Assembly (NCBI GenBank): GCA_036023115.1
Contig: JAYKKT010000074.1
Span: forward strand, 11,685,501 to 11,749,500
DNA from: Brasenia schreberi
Taxonomy: Eukaryota; Streptophyta; Magnoliopsida; Nymphaeales; Cabombaceae
Direction of reading: 5' to 3'
DNA length: 64,000 bases
Part shown: positions 38,501 through 44,622 of the stretch, in pieces
How positions within the stretch are numbered: position 1 is the first letter of the stretch
How the letters are laid out: the number at the start of each line of letters is the position of its first letter
The notes under the pieces: model-generated
Databases searched by the model: none
What the model was told of the DNA's origin: nothing
What the model saw: only the letters and a program-made list of their open reading frames with translations
Made by a program: the position numbers and the translations under genes

Positions 38501-41500
38501 TATGTATAATACTTATTTTGTTGAATGGCAATGCAGCAATTCATGTACCTGAATTAAAGAGAGAAGAGATAGAGCAACTAATTGTTCAGCTTTTGTTAGA
38601 TCATGTCCTGGTGAGCCATGAATGTCAGAGTTTTTAATAGTTCTGATTGTAGACTGCAAATTTCATCTTCCTATCAAAATCCAGTAGCGGGATGAGAATA
38701 TTTCTGCATGTGTGTCTCTGTGTGTGTGTGTCTAATACACATACACACACTTTTGCTGTGATGAATATGCATTATAAAATGAAATGACCTACATACCCTG
38801 AAAGTGATAGCATTTTGGGAAGAACATAACCTTTTTGTGGTAGGAGAAGTTAACCCTTGTGGCCTCAAATGGCTAGAATGTTTTTGCAAGTGTGATTCCT
38901 TTCAAGGATATACAAGTCATTTCAATTAGTTTAGGTCCCTACTGTTCACCATTACTTGTTCAAGTGTCAGATTCTTTCTCTCTTTCTCTGTGTTTGTTTG
39001 TCAACTCATGCGCACATACATATAATTGTTATGTGTATATTTATTATCTAGGCTTCTTGCAGCTTTTGTACCGAGAAGGAAGCTTTTAATTTGACTTGTG
39101 TCCTGTATGAATTCTGCTTGAGAGTTTCTGTACTTTTTCCTATTGCAGAAAGAAGAATTTCAGCACACTGCTTATGCAACAAATGCTTATGTCACTATAG
39201 GTCCATTATGGAGACAAGCATTACATGGTGAGCAATTTCTGTTAAGAGACATTCTGTAATGGAGACGCATGTCTCCTTTTATTTGTTTTTCTTCTTTTCC
39301 TTAGAATGTGTATTAGGTAGTAATTGTATTTTATCTTTTTTTAGTCAGCTGAGTCGGCCAGCAGTGCCTCCAACAATTAGAAATCTTGCCGTTGGAAGCA
39401 TTCCAACAGCTAGATTTTTTAGCCCTTTGGACCAATGCTGTTATTGTTGTTGTTGAACCGATGTTGCTGTGGTTGTTTCTCTCATATTTCTTTCTTTCTT
39501 TGTGGCTTGTAAATGTAATGCCTTGTGGCATGTTATGAACGAGTAATGTGAAATTCTTCTCCAAGTCTCTATGTTTTCTCTCGGTGTAACTGTCTTCACT
39601 TTTCAAGCAAACATATTACAGTCCAAGTCTGTACTGCATTTGGTTGTTCAAGGATCGATGGACTGTGGCAGCCACTGTTATGTTACTCTGATCAGTTCTA
39701 TTACACGATATCAGAGCCGATCTCTCCGTGGTGACCGTCTTGAACAGCGTGCTGAATAGAAGCTTTCTTGGTTCGTGGTGATTCAACTTCCACCTTTATT
39801 CGAGAGGATAACTTGATACCACCACTCAAAGAAGATTACAGCCTTCTGTTGACGCATTGTGAAGACAAAATCAGATTCTTTGGAGTGTGAGATGTGGCTT
39901 CAGATTCGTGTTGCTGGTTGCTGGTTGCTGAAGGCCCAACGACTATTTTACTAGCCATTGGGTTCCCTGATGGCCCTGGTGCCAAGTGGCCCTAGCCCAA
40001 GTGGCGTGGGTCCGTTGGGACCTGATTTCAAACACAAACTTATGGGCCATGTTGGCCCAACCCTATTACATTTTAACAATGTTATTGAAAATGAGGGAAT
40101 GATGTTATGACCTTAATGGTGGCAAGCTTTATGTTTTAAAAGATATATGATTTGTTGAAACTGAATTTTTCTTCCCAATGAGATTTCTAATTATGCTTCT
40201 GACTAATTTCTTCTTCATTGATGTTCTTGGGAACGATGGGATTCAAGAAGAAGAGAGTCTAAATGATCAAGGTGATGATGATCCCACCATGTGTTTAAGA
40301 GACATTGTGATCCATTTGAAATACATTATTTAGGTGAAACCTAGGAAACTACGAGTTCTCCTTACACACCATTCGTGGAAGATCTAATCGAGAGTCTAGG
40401 CTACCTTCCAGGTTTGTCTCCTACAAAACCTTTTTCCCTCCAATGGAGGTCTCCTTGCCTCTATTGCCCTTCTTAGTGAGCTAAAAACCTATCAGGAAGC
40501 CCAAACTTCTCAAGATTGATTTAGTGTCATGCAAGAGGAGTTAATGCCTTAGAACAAGCCAAAACTTGGAAAGTTAGTATACGACCTCCCAACAAAAAGA
40601 CCGTTGCTTGTGGATGAGCCTACAAAATTAAAACTAAGAGTGATGATACGATAAATCGATATAAAGCTCATCTTGTTGCTAAAGGATATATACAGGAATA
40701 TGGGATAAATCATGAAACCTTTGCCCTTAATTCTGGGTTGATAACTATTAGTATCCTTATAGCTGTCTATGCCATTAGGAATTGGGGTATCTTTCAAATG
40801 AATGTGAAAAAATGCCTTCTCGATTGATTGGTTAAAAGAAGAGGTTCATACTCCATTAGGTGTTCCTGAAAATCCTGGAAAGGCTCTTTATGGTTCCAAA
40901 GAAGGCCCAAAGCTTGGTTCAGGTTCAATAAGTTTAGCGAGTTTATGCTAAAGAGTGGTTTTTGTACATGTCACATTGATATTGCAGATATTATAATCTT
41001 ACTTCTGTATGGGGAATATATGATCATTAGTGATGGAGGAGGCATACAAGAAATCAAGAAGGAGCTAAACAAGGAGTTTGAAATAAAGGATCTTGACTAC
41101 CTCAAGCACTTTCTTGGATTGAAGTATTAAAATCTAAGACAATGTTTTTCTTGTCTCAAACAAGATTTCGTTTTGATGTTGTTAGCATGCTTGGATTGAC
41201 TTCTGATAAGTGGGTTGCTACAACCAAGGTTATAAAATAGAAGATGAGGCTAAGCGATGGAGAGCCATTGAAAGACCCTACTCCTTATAGACAATTGACA
41301 GTTTCTTTGATATACCTCACTATTAATCGTCCATATATCACTTATGTTGTTTACCAATTAGCCAATTTCAATATGCACCTATTACAATGCATGAGTGTTG
41401 TGATAAGAATAGTGAGATATATCAAGCACACTATTAACAAGAGAGTTTTTCATCCTCTTCTTTCTTTACTAACTTAATTGCTTACACTGCTGCTGATTGA

Positions 41501-44500
41501 GTTGGTGATGTTAATGATTGACACTCCAGTACTAAGTATTGCATTTTTAGGCTATTCTCTTATTTCTTGGAGACAGAAAAAGCAACAAAAGGTGTCATTG
41601 TCTTTGTCCAAAGCGGGATATATAGCCATGCCCATTACTACTACAGAATCAATTTGGTAAGGAGATTTCTTTAGGATCTGCATTGACAATGACATTACCT
41701 AATGATGTGCCATGGCCATTACTACTACAGAATCAATTTGGTAAGGAGATTTCTTTAGGATCTGCATTGACAATGACATTACCCAATGATGTGCCATGGC
41801 CACTACCACTATAGAATTATTTGGCTTTGGAGACTTCTTGAGGATCTAAGCATTGAGACTGACACTACCATCGTGATGTTTTGTGACAAAAAGAACGCTA
41901 TGTACATTGCCAACGATATCACCTTCCGTGAAAGGGCAAAGCGTATCAAAATGGATTCACTGTGTAAGAGAGGATCACTTGCAAGGTCATCTTGATCTTC
42001 AATATGTTTATTCGAAATACCAGCTTGCAGATGTGTTCACCAATTTCCTTCCCGGACCTTGAGTTTCAATTGTTGATTGGAAACTTTTGGTGGTATCCTT
42101 GTAGGTTTGAGGGAGAGTGTTAACAAACATTCTATAGTGATGATGCATAAAGCCTCCTTTTATTTGTTTTTCTTCTTTCCTTAGAATGTGTATTAGGTAC
42201 TAATTGTATTTTCCTTTTTTTATTTTTCGTTATCAGCTGATGCAGTCAGCAGTGCCTTTAACTGCTAAAAATCTAGCCGTTTGGCATGATGCTGCTGTGG
42301 CTGTTTCTCTCCTATATATTTCTTCTTTGTGGCTTGTAAATATGATGCCTTGTGGCATGTTATGAATGAGTAAAGTGAAGTCTTCTCCAAGTCTCTGCGT
42401 TTTCTCTTGGTGTGACTTTGTCGAGTGCTCAAGCAAACATGTTGCAGTCCAAGTGTGGACTGTGTTTGGTTGTTCAAGGATCGGTGGACTGTGGCAGCCA
42501 CCGTTGTGTTACTGTGATCAGTTTGATTACAATTTCCTTGACATGTACTTTTTGCATTTAGTTGGTTAGTGACTATTGTTTGACTATTCCATAATCTATT
42601 AGATTGTGATCCTTGTATGAGCTTATTGAAACGCACAATTACTGCATCTCCTCAATCCCACATAGACATGCAAGAAGTTGTACTTAATGCCAATTACATG
42701 TAGTAGTCAATCTCATGAATTTGTTGGATGAGTTCTCAATGTATACATGTCGCTGAAAGGGATGTGTACAGCCAGTGCCTGGCTTCAACAGATCATCATT
42801 GAGGCAAAAATTCAATAACAGAACAAGGTTTTTAGTATATATCAGTGAACTTTGATATAGAAAATGAATTTTCTAGAATGCCTTATGTATAGAGAGAAAC
42901 AAGTGCTTAAAGAAACTTAAACTTTACAAAGGAACAACTGAAAAGATGCACCAGAAACAAGTTTGCTGAAAAAAGAAATTGTACATCCATATACGAAAGC
43001 CTATTTTAGTCCCATAAGCCCAATACAAAAACATAATTATTCGATGCAAGTGGATCCTGTGGCTTTTCTGTGCATACTTTCATGTTCAAGCATTTATTCT
43101 TTTGTTGTTTCAAGAAGGTAAATACACCCATCAGTTTTCCCTTTTTTATACAGTCATGGATAATGAGACCATTTAATGCATATGGGCATGTGATTTCTCC
43201 AGTTGTAATTTTCATAATCTTGGTTCACATAACAGATAATTGTCTTCATTGTCCTTGTTATTCTTGTGCTGGCTTATTTTCGTTTAGCTAATTTGAGAGT
43301 CTCGAACCTGCATGCTAGAAATCATACTTTTGGATTTTCTTTAAAAAAGTTGTCTGCTAAGCCTTTGTCTTTTTTCCCCACTTGTTTCATTGTTTTGGTA
43401 AACTCCACCCATGTAAGGGATCACCCTTGCATGGCCGGTTCCAAGCCCGGATAAAGGAGGAGGGTTGCATTAGGCTTCCAACAGCTAGCGTAAGACTTTA
43501 TCGAACTTATTTACGATGGATTCTACAAATTATGATAGGGCTTTGTGGAAACAATGAATCCATGTAGCCGACCCCATCTAGTATGGGAAAAGGCTTAGTT
43601 GTTGTTTCATTGTTTTGGTTTCATGTTTTTTCATGATTTAGTTTGTTGAGAGGCTAAAAGTTTCTCCATTGAGTGGCTAAAAGTTTCTCCTTTCCTGTTG
43701 AGAAAGATTAGAAGACTTGGTTTTTCAGTAATTCAAGGTTCAGGTTTCTTCTTTCAAGTTCATTATTCCGTTCATTGGCTTAGAAGAAAGACTTCTTTTT
43801 TGTTGAAATATCTTCCTCCAAGTTCGCATCTAGTCCTTGCAGTGATGTCAGCAGTTCAAATTGTTCTTTCTACCTGTTGCTATGAATTTCGGGATAACTA
43901 CTCTTTTCAATTTATCAATGAAATACTTGTTTTTTTCTCTTTGTATTATCAATAGTGAGATGATGCCTTAAAAGATCGTCCCTGTCTGTCATTCAAAATG
44001 GACAAGTTGGAGTTTCTATTGCTGCATCACCCTGCATCACTACTATTATCTCTTTTATGTTCCATGTTGATAGGGAAGAAAGCTGTGAAGTTGTACATTC
44101 CTTCTGGGAACAGGGATACTTTGAGCAAGTCCTCTAAGCAGGCTGTTTTAGGTGGCTTAGAACTGGCCCTTGACAAGTTGCGCAGGGTCCTTGCTTCCAG
44201 CAATGAAGGAGTGCCTCCACATGCTGTTTTGTCAATGCATCATATCAACATGCTGGGCACTCAGATGCCAAAATCGTTTGACCAGGTAAGCCGTAGTTGA
44301 ACTTTTCATTTATATGTTTTGTGATAGTTGTTACATTCTCTTTAGCACTTGGCTTTTAGTACATGAACCTAAGTTGTATAATTTTTTATGGGTTGATGGT
44401 TATTTTGACCTCTTGTGTTTGCAGTTGGAAAAGATCATCGGTAAAACGAAAGCTGAGAAGTATGGTGACAAGATTCTTGATCAAATTCAAGAGTATCTTA

Positions 44501-44622
44501 GGTCAGAAGAGCCTGACGGATATTTAAAAGTGCAACCCGAAGAAACCATACATAGACATAACAAGAGACAAAAGACCCGGAGAGCTATTATTGACGTTGG
44601 AAGCAGTGATGACGACACATGA
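2435..44622 (+). CDS. RECQL2: RecQ-family ATP-dependent DNA helicase, 18 visible exons (5' part off window)
   Basis: This gene encodes a 3'-5' DNA helicase of the RecQ family, nuclear, acting in recombination and replication repair. Visible exons: 2435-2581, 2649-2864, 17736-17840, 17924-18028, 18134-18256, 20084-20172, 20858-20894, 21015-21048, 34485-34537, 34608-34685, 34784-34849, 35675-35741, 35850-35903, 37261-37368, 38537-38610, 39149-39227, 44074-44285, 44425-44622. They total 1845 nt (614 residues plus stop) with no frameshift or internal stop, and every junction is GT..AG. Motifs in order: motif [15 protein letters not shown], Ia [16 protein letters not shown] followed by [60 protein letters not shown], the RecQ zinc-binding cysteines, a winged-helix-like segment and a C-terminal HRDC domain. 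The match to Arabidopsis RECQL2 (about 705 residues) is from memory. Roughly the first 90 residues lie left of the window. Long introns are filled with retrotransposons. Confidence 0.93.
2649..2864 (+). CDS. RECQL2: RECQL2 visible exon 2
   Basis: This 72-codon phase-0 exon contains ILYVTPEK and SIISID. The exon ends exactly before the E of the DEAH box, which lies on the next exon 14.9 kb away. Confidence 0.92.
3347..4137 (-). mobile_element. Old RTE LINE copy B, 3' segment
   Basis: The (CAA)n start, CTAAGCCTTTTCCCATACTA and the diverged minus-strand RT C-terminal region identify this as the 3' end of an RTE in antisense orientation to RECQL2. It is clearly older than the other copies. It is interrupted at 4137 by RTE C and resumes at 16250 after the copia element. 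Confidence 0.85.
4138..7407 (-). mobile_element. Full-length RTE LINE copy C inserted in copy B
   Basis: This is a roughly 3.27-kb element. The tail is at 4138-4175 and the 5' end (ACATGGGCAG/GGTT in reverse) is at about 7404. A 13-bp target-site duplication GAAACATACACCA flanks it at 4125-4137 and 7408-7420. The RT core is visible on the minus strand at 4980-5378, but the FADD region near 4925 is damaged. A foreign plus-oriented 3'-end piece of the same family sits at 5981-6030. The 5' UTR has a run of about 17 C residues near 7028-7044. Confidence 0.92.
6224..7135 (-). pseudogene. RTE apurinic-type endonuclease domain (copy C)
   Basis: This open stretch of 303 codons has the endonuclease signature of RTE LINEs: [13 protein letters not shown] at its start, [31 protein letters not shown] and [10 protein letters not shown]. 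The metal-binding and catalytic residues N, E, D, D and H are all present. Here SQTQIDYF is intact, unlike copies A and E. The frame breaks before the RT domain. Confidence 0.9.
7427..7729 (+). repeat. Inverted copy of the copia LTR
   Basis: The sequence TGTTAAAT...AAATATTTACA is the reverse complement of the LTR at 15926-16249 over its full length. It stands where the left LTR should begin. It is followed by a 102-bp LTR end in the normal orientation, so the left terminus is rearranged. Confidence 0.75.
7730..7831 (-). repeat. Left LTR remainder of the copia element
   Basis: ATAGAGGAGAAGAAGACTAG ... CATTTAACA matches the terminal third of the LTR at 15926-16249. The polypurine tract follows immediately. 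Confidence 0.75.
8324..8599 (-). pseudogene. Copia reverse transcriptase C-terminal fragment
   Basis: Minus-strand [20 protein letters not shown] and [15 protein letters not shown] mark the end of a copia RT just before RNase H. Upstream RT pieces up to about 9100 are frameshifted. Confidence 0.8.
9326..10268 (-). pseudogene. Copia pre-integrase and integrase fragments
   Basis: Minus-strand reading gives [27 protein letters not shown], then [20 protein letters not shown] and [14 protein letters not shown]. This is the GAG-pre-integrase zinc region and the integrase core with its first two catalytic aspartates. The frame is broken between 9625 and 9741. Confidence 0.85.
10428..10759 (-). repeat. 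Left (3') LTR of the non-coding LTR element
   Basis: This 332-bp LTR runs TGTAAATATTTGTCGATAGT...TACATTAACA. It contains GAGTTTACAC near the reverse TATA region and a GC-rich GCCGGCCAGC segment. Confidence 0.88.
11260..11480. repeat. 40-bp tandem repeat in the LTR element
   Basis: The unit TTTTTAAGGTTAAGCTCAAA plus a roughly 20-bp CCGCCAAGTCAAACAAG part recurs with exact 40-bp spacing at 11281, 11321, 11361 and 11401. Decayed copies occur on both sides. Confidence 0.85.
11640..12540. repeat. Long-period (about 190-205 bp) tandem repeats in the LTR element
   Basis: ACAAGTTAATCAAGATAACT recurs near 11647 and 11850, with a period of about 203 bp. A related unit around CAAATAACAATAAGTGCATC recurs near 12120 and 12315. 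The copies are diverged and encode nothing I can recognise. Confidence 0.7.
14318..14731 (-). repeat. Right (5') LTR of the non-coding LTR element
   Basis: This 414-bp LTR is closely similar to the left LTR. It carries about 80 bp of extra GC-rich repeated sequence at roughly 14617-14700 (GGCCAGGGTC..., ACAGGGGC repeated). Confidence 0.88.
14732..15900 (-). pseudogene. Copia gag region, decayed
   Basis: This is the continuation of the outer copia element beyond the nested LTR element. It is recognisable by similarity to 29.1-31.9 kb, including the zinc-knuckle region near 14980-15010. No open frame is left. Confidence 0.7.
15926..16249 (-). repeat. Right (5') LTR of the copia element
   Basis: This 324-bp LTR runs TGTAAATATTTG...TTTAACA as read on the plus strand. 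It abuts the primer-binding complement and contains, on the minus strand, the TATA-like TATATAAATAAGAGCC. Confidence 0.85.
16250..16660 (-). mobile_element. Old RTE LINE copy B, continuation
   Basis: GATACTTCATCTTGAATATG continues the RTE exactly where the 4.1-kb segment stops. The segment then runs through the diverged minus-strand RT core (motifs A and B are recognisable) and ends near 16660, where RTE similarity is lost in this 5'-truncated copy. Confidence 0.8.
16661..17735. other. RECQL2 intron remainder, no gene
   Basis: This is intron sequence between the RTE/copia nest and the DEAH-box exon. I see no coding signal. A weak tRNA-like segment on the minus strand near 17105-17220 is listed among the findings. 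Confidence 0.6.
17736..17840 (+). CDS. RECQL2: RECQL2 visible exon 3: DEAH box
   Basis: This 35-codon phase-0 exon begins [18 protein letters not shown], which completes motif II (the D is the last codon of the previous exon), and ends in the ALT of motif III. Confidence 0.92.
17924..18028 (+). CDS. RECQL2: RECQL2 visible exon 4: motif III to RecA2 linker
   Basis: This 35-codon phase-0 exon starts [12 protein letters not shown] and ends NRTNLFYK, the usual passage between the two RecA-like lobes. Confidence 0.92.
18134..18256 (+). CDS. RECQL2: RECQL2 visible exon 5: motif IV
   Basis: This 41-codon phase-0 exon contains [14 protein letters not shown] (motif IV) at its 3' end. Confidence 0.92.
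18257..20083. other. RECQL2 intron, no recognised element
   Basis: This 1.8-kb intron has only a short (TG)n tract near 19555. The open frames in it are short and show no family resemblance. Confidence 0.6.
20084..20172 (+). CDS. RECQL2: RECQL2 visible exon 6
   Basis: This 89-nt exon encodes [12 protein letters not shown] and ends in phase 2. The split leucine codon is completed by the first base of the exon at 20858. Confidence 0.9.
20173..20857. other. RECQL2 intron with a local duplication
   Basis: GAAAAGTGAACAAT followed by TCTCTAGAA occurs at 20610 and again at 20685, a 75-bp offset. Nothing else is recognised. Confidence 0.55.
20858..20894 (+). CDS. RECQL2: RECQL2 visible exon 7 (37-nt micro-exon)
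   Basis: This short exon encodes [12 protein letters not shown] and restores phase 0. It lies between TTGTGCAG and GTACGT. It is too short to be found as an open frame and is placed by homology and by its splice sites. Confidence 0.9.
21015..21048 (+). CDS. RECQL2: RECQL2 visible exon 8: motif V
   Basis: This 34-nt exon encodes [11 protein letters not shown] plus one base of the next valine codon. It is followed by a 13.4-kb intron filled with nested transposons. Confidence 0.9.
21159..22148 (+). mobile_element. RTE LINE copy D, 5' segment
   Basis: The segment starts AACTCCACCCATATAAGCGA and holds the family 5' UTR and most of the endonuclease domain, with stops. Its target duplication TTATTGTGATGCA is at 21147-21159 and 33187-33199, so copy D spans to 33186 and everything between is nested inside it. 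It is interrupted at 22148 by copy E. Confidence 0.9.
22417..23157 (+). pseudogene. RTE endonuclease domain (copy E)
   Basis: This frame of 246 codons begins in the 5' UTR repeats and carries [31 protein letters not shown] and YKSGLSQT. It stops by a CAA-to-TAA change exactly before IDYF. The frame reopens at 23191 with TTQHRLLVM, so only one change separates the two parts. Confidence 0.9.
23191..24171 (+). pseudogene. RTE linker and RT N-terminal region (copy E)
   Basis: This open segment of 326 codons starts [20 protein letters not shown], passes through a lysine-rich linker and reaches [16 protein letters not shown] before a frameshift. The RT core follows at 24063-24398 ([10 protein letters not shown]) and 24452-24922 ([13 protein letters not shown]). 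The C-terminal part is at 24977-25321. Confidence 0.88.
25416..25851 (+). mobile_element. RTE LINE copy D, middle segment
   Basis: TATAAGAGTGGCTTATCA repeats the sequence before copy E and continues the RTE. At 25773-25800 there is an inverted 3'-end piece (CAACAACAAT/AACTAAGCC), the same chimeric junction as in copy C. It is interrupted at 25851 by the copia LTR. Confidence 0.85.
25852..26184 (-). repeat. 3' LTR of the copia element
   Basis: This LTR runs GTAAACAATTGTTGATAATC...AAGTTAACA and lacks the first T relative to the other LTR. The polypurine tract follows. It contains CTCTATTTATAGAGC (TATA element on the minus strand). Confidence 0.88.
26179..26544 (-). pseudogene. Copia RNase H domain
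   Basis: This minus-strand frame of 121 codons carries [53 protein letters not shown] and PADFFTKSL, the copia RNase H end. It runs into the 3' LTR boundary. It is uninterrupted here, but the preceding RT is broken. Confidence 0.9.
26638..27714 (-). pseudogene. Copia reverse transcriptase, frameshifted
   Basis: Minus-strand 27280-27714 reads [51 protein letters not shown] and [11 protein letters not shown]. Then 26841-27068 reads [17 protein letters not shown], and 26638-26916 reads [19 protein letters not shown]. The three pieces are in different frames. Confidence 0.9.
28024..28992 (-). pseudogene. Copia integrase, frameshifted
   Basis: Minus-strand pieces give [12 protein letters not shown], then [67 protein letters not shown] and a C-terminal domain with [14 protein letters not shown]. 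The order is that of Ty1/copia integrase. Frame breaks lie near 28300, 28440 and 28800. Confidence 0.88.
29073..29585 (-). pseudogene. Copia gag end and protease
   Basis: This minus-strand frame of 170 codons has a degraded zinc knuckle [14 protein letters not shown] (second Cys and His replaced by Tyr). It also has a protease motif [13 protein letters not shown], in which the usual D-S-G is D-L-G. Both changes point to decay. Confidence 0.85.
29935..31690 (+). mobile_element. RTE LINE copy G inside copia gag
   Basis: The element starts within the SINE-like 5' region (CCAAGCCCGGATAAAGGAG) and holds the 5' UTR and ORF start up to 30321. It jumps through a hAT fragment (30322-30565) into the RT core (30628-30963) and runs to the tail at about 31670-31690. 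The endonuclease and RT N-terminal parts are gone. FADD is changed to FADG in [13 protein letters not shown]. Confidence 0.88.
30322..30565 (-). mobile_element. hAT transposon terminal fragment
   Basis: The fragment starts CAGTGTTGTCTGACGCGTAT, a hAT-type terminus, followed by GTATCGTA-type subterminal repeats. It is the reverse complement of 63045-63287. It ends abruptly at TTTACATATT, where RTE sequence GAAGCGATTCACC begins. Confidence 0.82.
31988..32365 (-). repeat. 5' LTR of the copia element
   Basis: This 378-bp LTR runs TGTAAACAATTGTTGATAAT...AAGTTAACA. It has a minus-strand TATA element at CTCTATTTATAGAGC. It contains an inverted pair CCGTTGGGG / CCCCAACGG near 32248-32273. Confidence 0.9.
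32366..33186 (+). mobile_element. RTE LINE copy D, 3' segment
   Basis: The segment resumes in the RT domain ([13 protein letters not shown]) and runs to the family end and tail at about 33160-33186. About 1.1 kb of the RTE is missing relative to the segment before the copia element, so a deletion accompanied or preceded that insertion. Confidence 0.88.
33200..34484. other. RECQL2 intron after the nest, no gene
   Basis: This is plain intron sequence up to the acceptor of the RFVIHH exon. I see no element or coding signal in it. Confidence 0.55.
34485..34537 (+). CDS. RECQL2: RECQL2 visible exon 9
   Basis: This 53-nt exon encodes (V)[17 protein letters not shown] and continues motif V/VI on the far side of the 13.4-kb transposon-filled intron. 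Confidence 0.92.
34608..34685 (+). CDS. RECQL2: RECQL2 visible exon 10: motif VI
   Basis: This 26-codon phase-0 exon begins [11 protein letters not shown], the arginine-finger motif VI. Confidence 0.92.
34784..34849 (+). CDS. RECQL2: RECQL2 visible exon 11
   Basis: This 22-codon phase-0 exon ends YDMVRYCQ, with the first zinc-binding cysteine. Thirty bases of this exon recur in the following intron at about 34879-34908. Confidence 0.92.
35223..35444 (-). mobile_element. SINE-like RTE partner, copy H
   Basis: This element of about 220 bp joins the first ~150 bp of the RTE (ACTCTGCCCATGTAAGGGAT ... GCGTAAAACTTTGTCGGACT) directly to its last ~75 bp and a (CAA)n tail in reverse. It has an 18-bp target duplication with one mismatch: AATAACATGACTAAACAA (35208-35225) and AATAACCTGACTAAACAA (35445-35462). 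The tail overlaps the left copy. It contains GGTCCTAAGCCC, a pol III B-box-like stretch. Confidence 0.88.
35675..35741 (+). CDS. RECQL2: RECQL2 visible exon 12: zinc-binding region
   Basis: This 67-nt exon encodes [17 protein letters not shown] and QDCN, which supply two zinc-binding cysteines. It is preceded by a pyrimidine-rich (CT)n stretch from about 35600. Confidence 0.9.
35850..35903 (+). CDS. RECQL2: RECQL2 visible exon 13: CDNC zinc ligands
   Basis: This 54-nt exon encodes [17 protein letters not shown]. It supplies the last zinc-binding cysteines and leaves phase 1. Confidence 0.9.
35904..37260. other. RECQL2 intron, nothing recognised
   Basis: This 1.36-kb AT-rich intron lies between the CDNC exon and the winged-helix exon. 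No repeat or coding family is recognised. Confidence 0.55.
37261..37368 (+). CDS. RECQL2: RECQL2 visible exon 14: winged-helix region
   Basis: This 108-nt exon encodes a helical segment, [14 protein letters not shown] then LKLKFKES, that corresponds to the RQC part of RECQL2. It is phase-consistent with both neighbours. Confidence 0.88.
37880..38345 (+). mobile_element. Ancient RTE relic
   Basis: The sequence follows the RTE RT core in order but is heavily decayed. GAACAAATTTGGATTTATGC (ENKFGFM) comes first, then ATTAACCTTATAAAGGACAT, the [11 protein letters not shown] region (near 38160-38215) and a remnant of the FADD region near 38265. It has no tail or 5' end. Confidence 0.65.
38537..38610 (+). 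CDS. RECQL2: RECQL2 visible exon 15
   Basis: This 74-nt exon encodes [20 protein letters not shown], part of the winged-helix (RQC) domain, and ends at CTG|GTGAGC. Confidence 0.88.
39149..39227 (+). CDS. RECQL2: RECQL2 visible exon 16
   Basis: This 79-nt exon encodes [19 protein letters not shown]. Its donor ATG|GTGAGC lies only 12 nt before the 5' LTR of a copia element. Confidence 0.9.
39240..39705 (+). repeat. 5' LTR of the copia element
   Basis: This LTR runs TGTTAAGAGACATTCTGTAA...TTCTATTACA, 466 bp, and is followed by the primer site. Confidence 0.88.
41634..41801. repeat. 84-bp tandem duplication inside the copia element
   Basis: ATTACTACTACAGAATCAAT starts at 41634 and again at 41718. 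A partial, diverged third start lies near 41802. It disrupts the RNase H reading frame. Confidence 0.85.
42118..42531 (+). repeat. 3' LTR of the copia element
   Basis: This LTR runs TGTTAACAAACATTCTATAG...GTTTGATTACA, 414 bp. It is preceded by the polypurine tract. Confidence 0.88.
42537..43383. other. RECQL2 intron between copia and SINE-like element
   Basis: No coding or repeat signal is recognised here. Confidence 0.5.
43400..43603 (+). mobile_element. SINE-like RTE partner, copy I
   Basis: This 204-bp copy has a perfect 16-bp target duplication GTTTCATTGTTTTGGT (43384-43399, 43604-43619). It starts AACTCCACCCATGTAAGGGA, carries GGTTCCAAGCCC (B-box-like) and GGAGGAGGGTTGCATTAGGC, and switches at about 43540 to the RTE 3' end, GGGCTTTGTGGAAACAATGA, through AAGGCTTAGTTGTT. 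Confidence 0.93.
44074..44285 (+). CDS. RECQL2: RECQL2 visible exon 17: HRDC domain, first half
   Basis: This 212-nt exon includes [13 protein letters not shown] and [16 protein letters not shown], typical of an HRDC nucleic-acid-binding domain. It is preceded by a 4.8-kb intron that holds a copia element and a SINE-like element. Confidence 0.9.
44425..44622 (+). CDS. RECQL2: RECQL2 last exon: HRDC end and acidic tail
   Basis: This 65-codon exon plus TGA completes the HRDC domain ([19 protein letters not shown]). It ends with a basic patch (HNKRQKTRR, a possible nuclear signal) and an acidic SSDDDT terminus. Confidence 0.93.
   Translation: MEKIIGKTKAEKYGDKILDQIQEYLRSEEPDGYLKVQPEETIHRHNKRQKTRRAIIDVGSSDDDT

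Larger units (their letters stand above)
39240..42531 (+). mobile_element. Internally deleted Ty1/copia element in RECQL2 intron
   Basis: This 3.3-kb element has LTRs at 39240-39705 and 42118-42531 and a perfect 5-bp target duplication ATTTC (39235-39239, 42532-42536). The primer site is CGATATCAGAGCC (39706-39718) and the polypurine tract TTTGAGGGAGAG (42106-42117). Only RT and RNase H remnants remain: the RT near 40590-41480 and the RNase H at 41786-41995 ([20 protein letters not shown], then AKRIKMD). The space for gag, protease and integrase is missing. Confidence 0.9.

Noticed and set aside
38700..38750. (GT)n / (CA)n stretch as a Z-DNA or promoter element
   Set aside because: It is a short intronic microsatellite in RECQL2 with nothing else to support a function.
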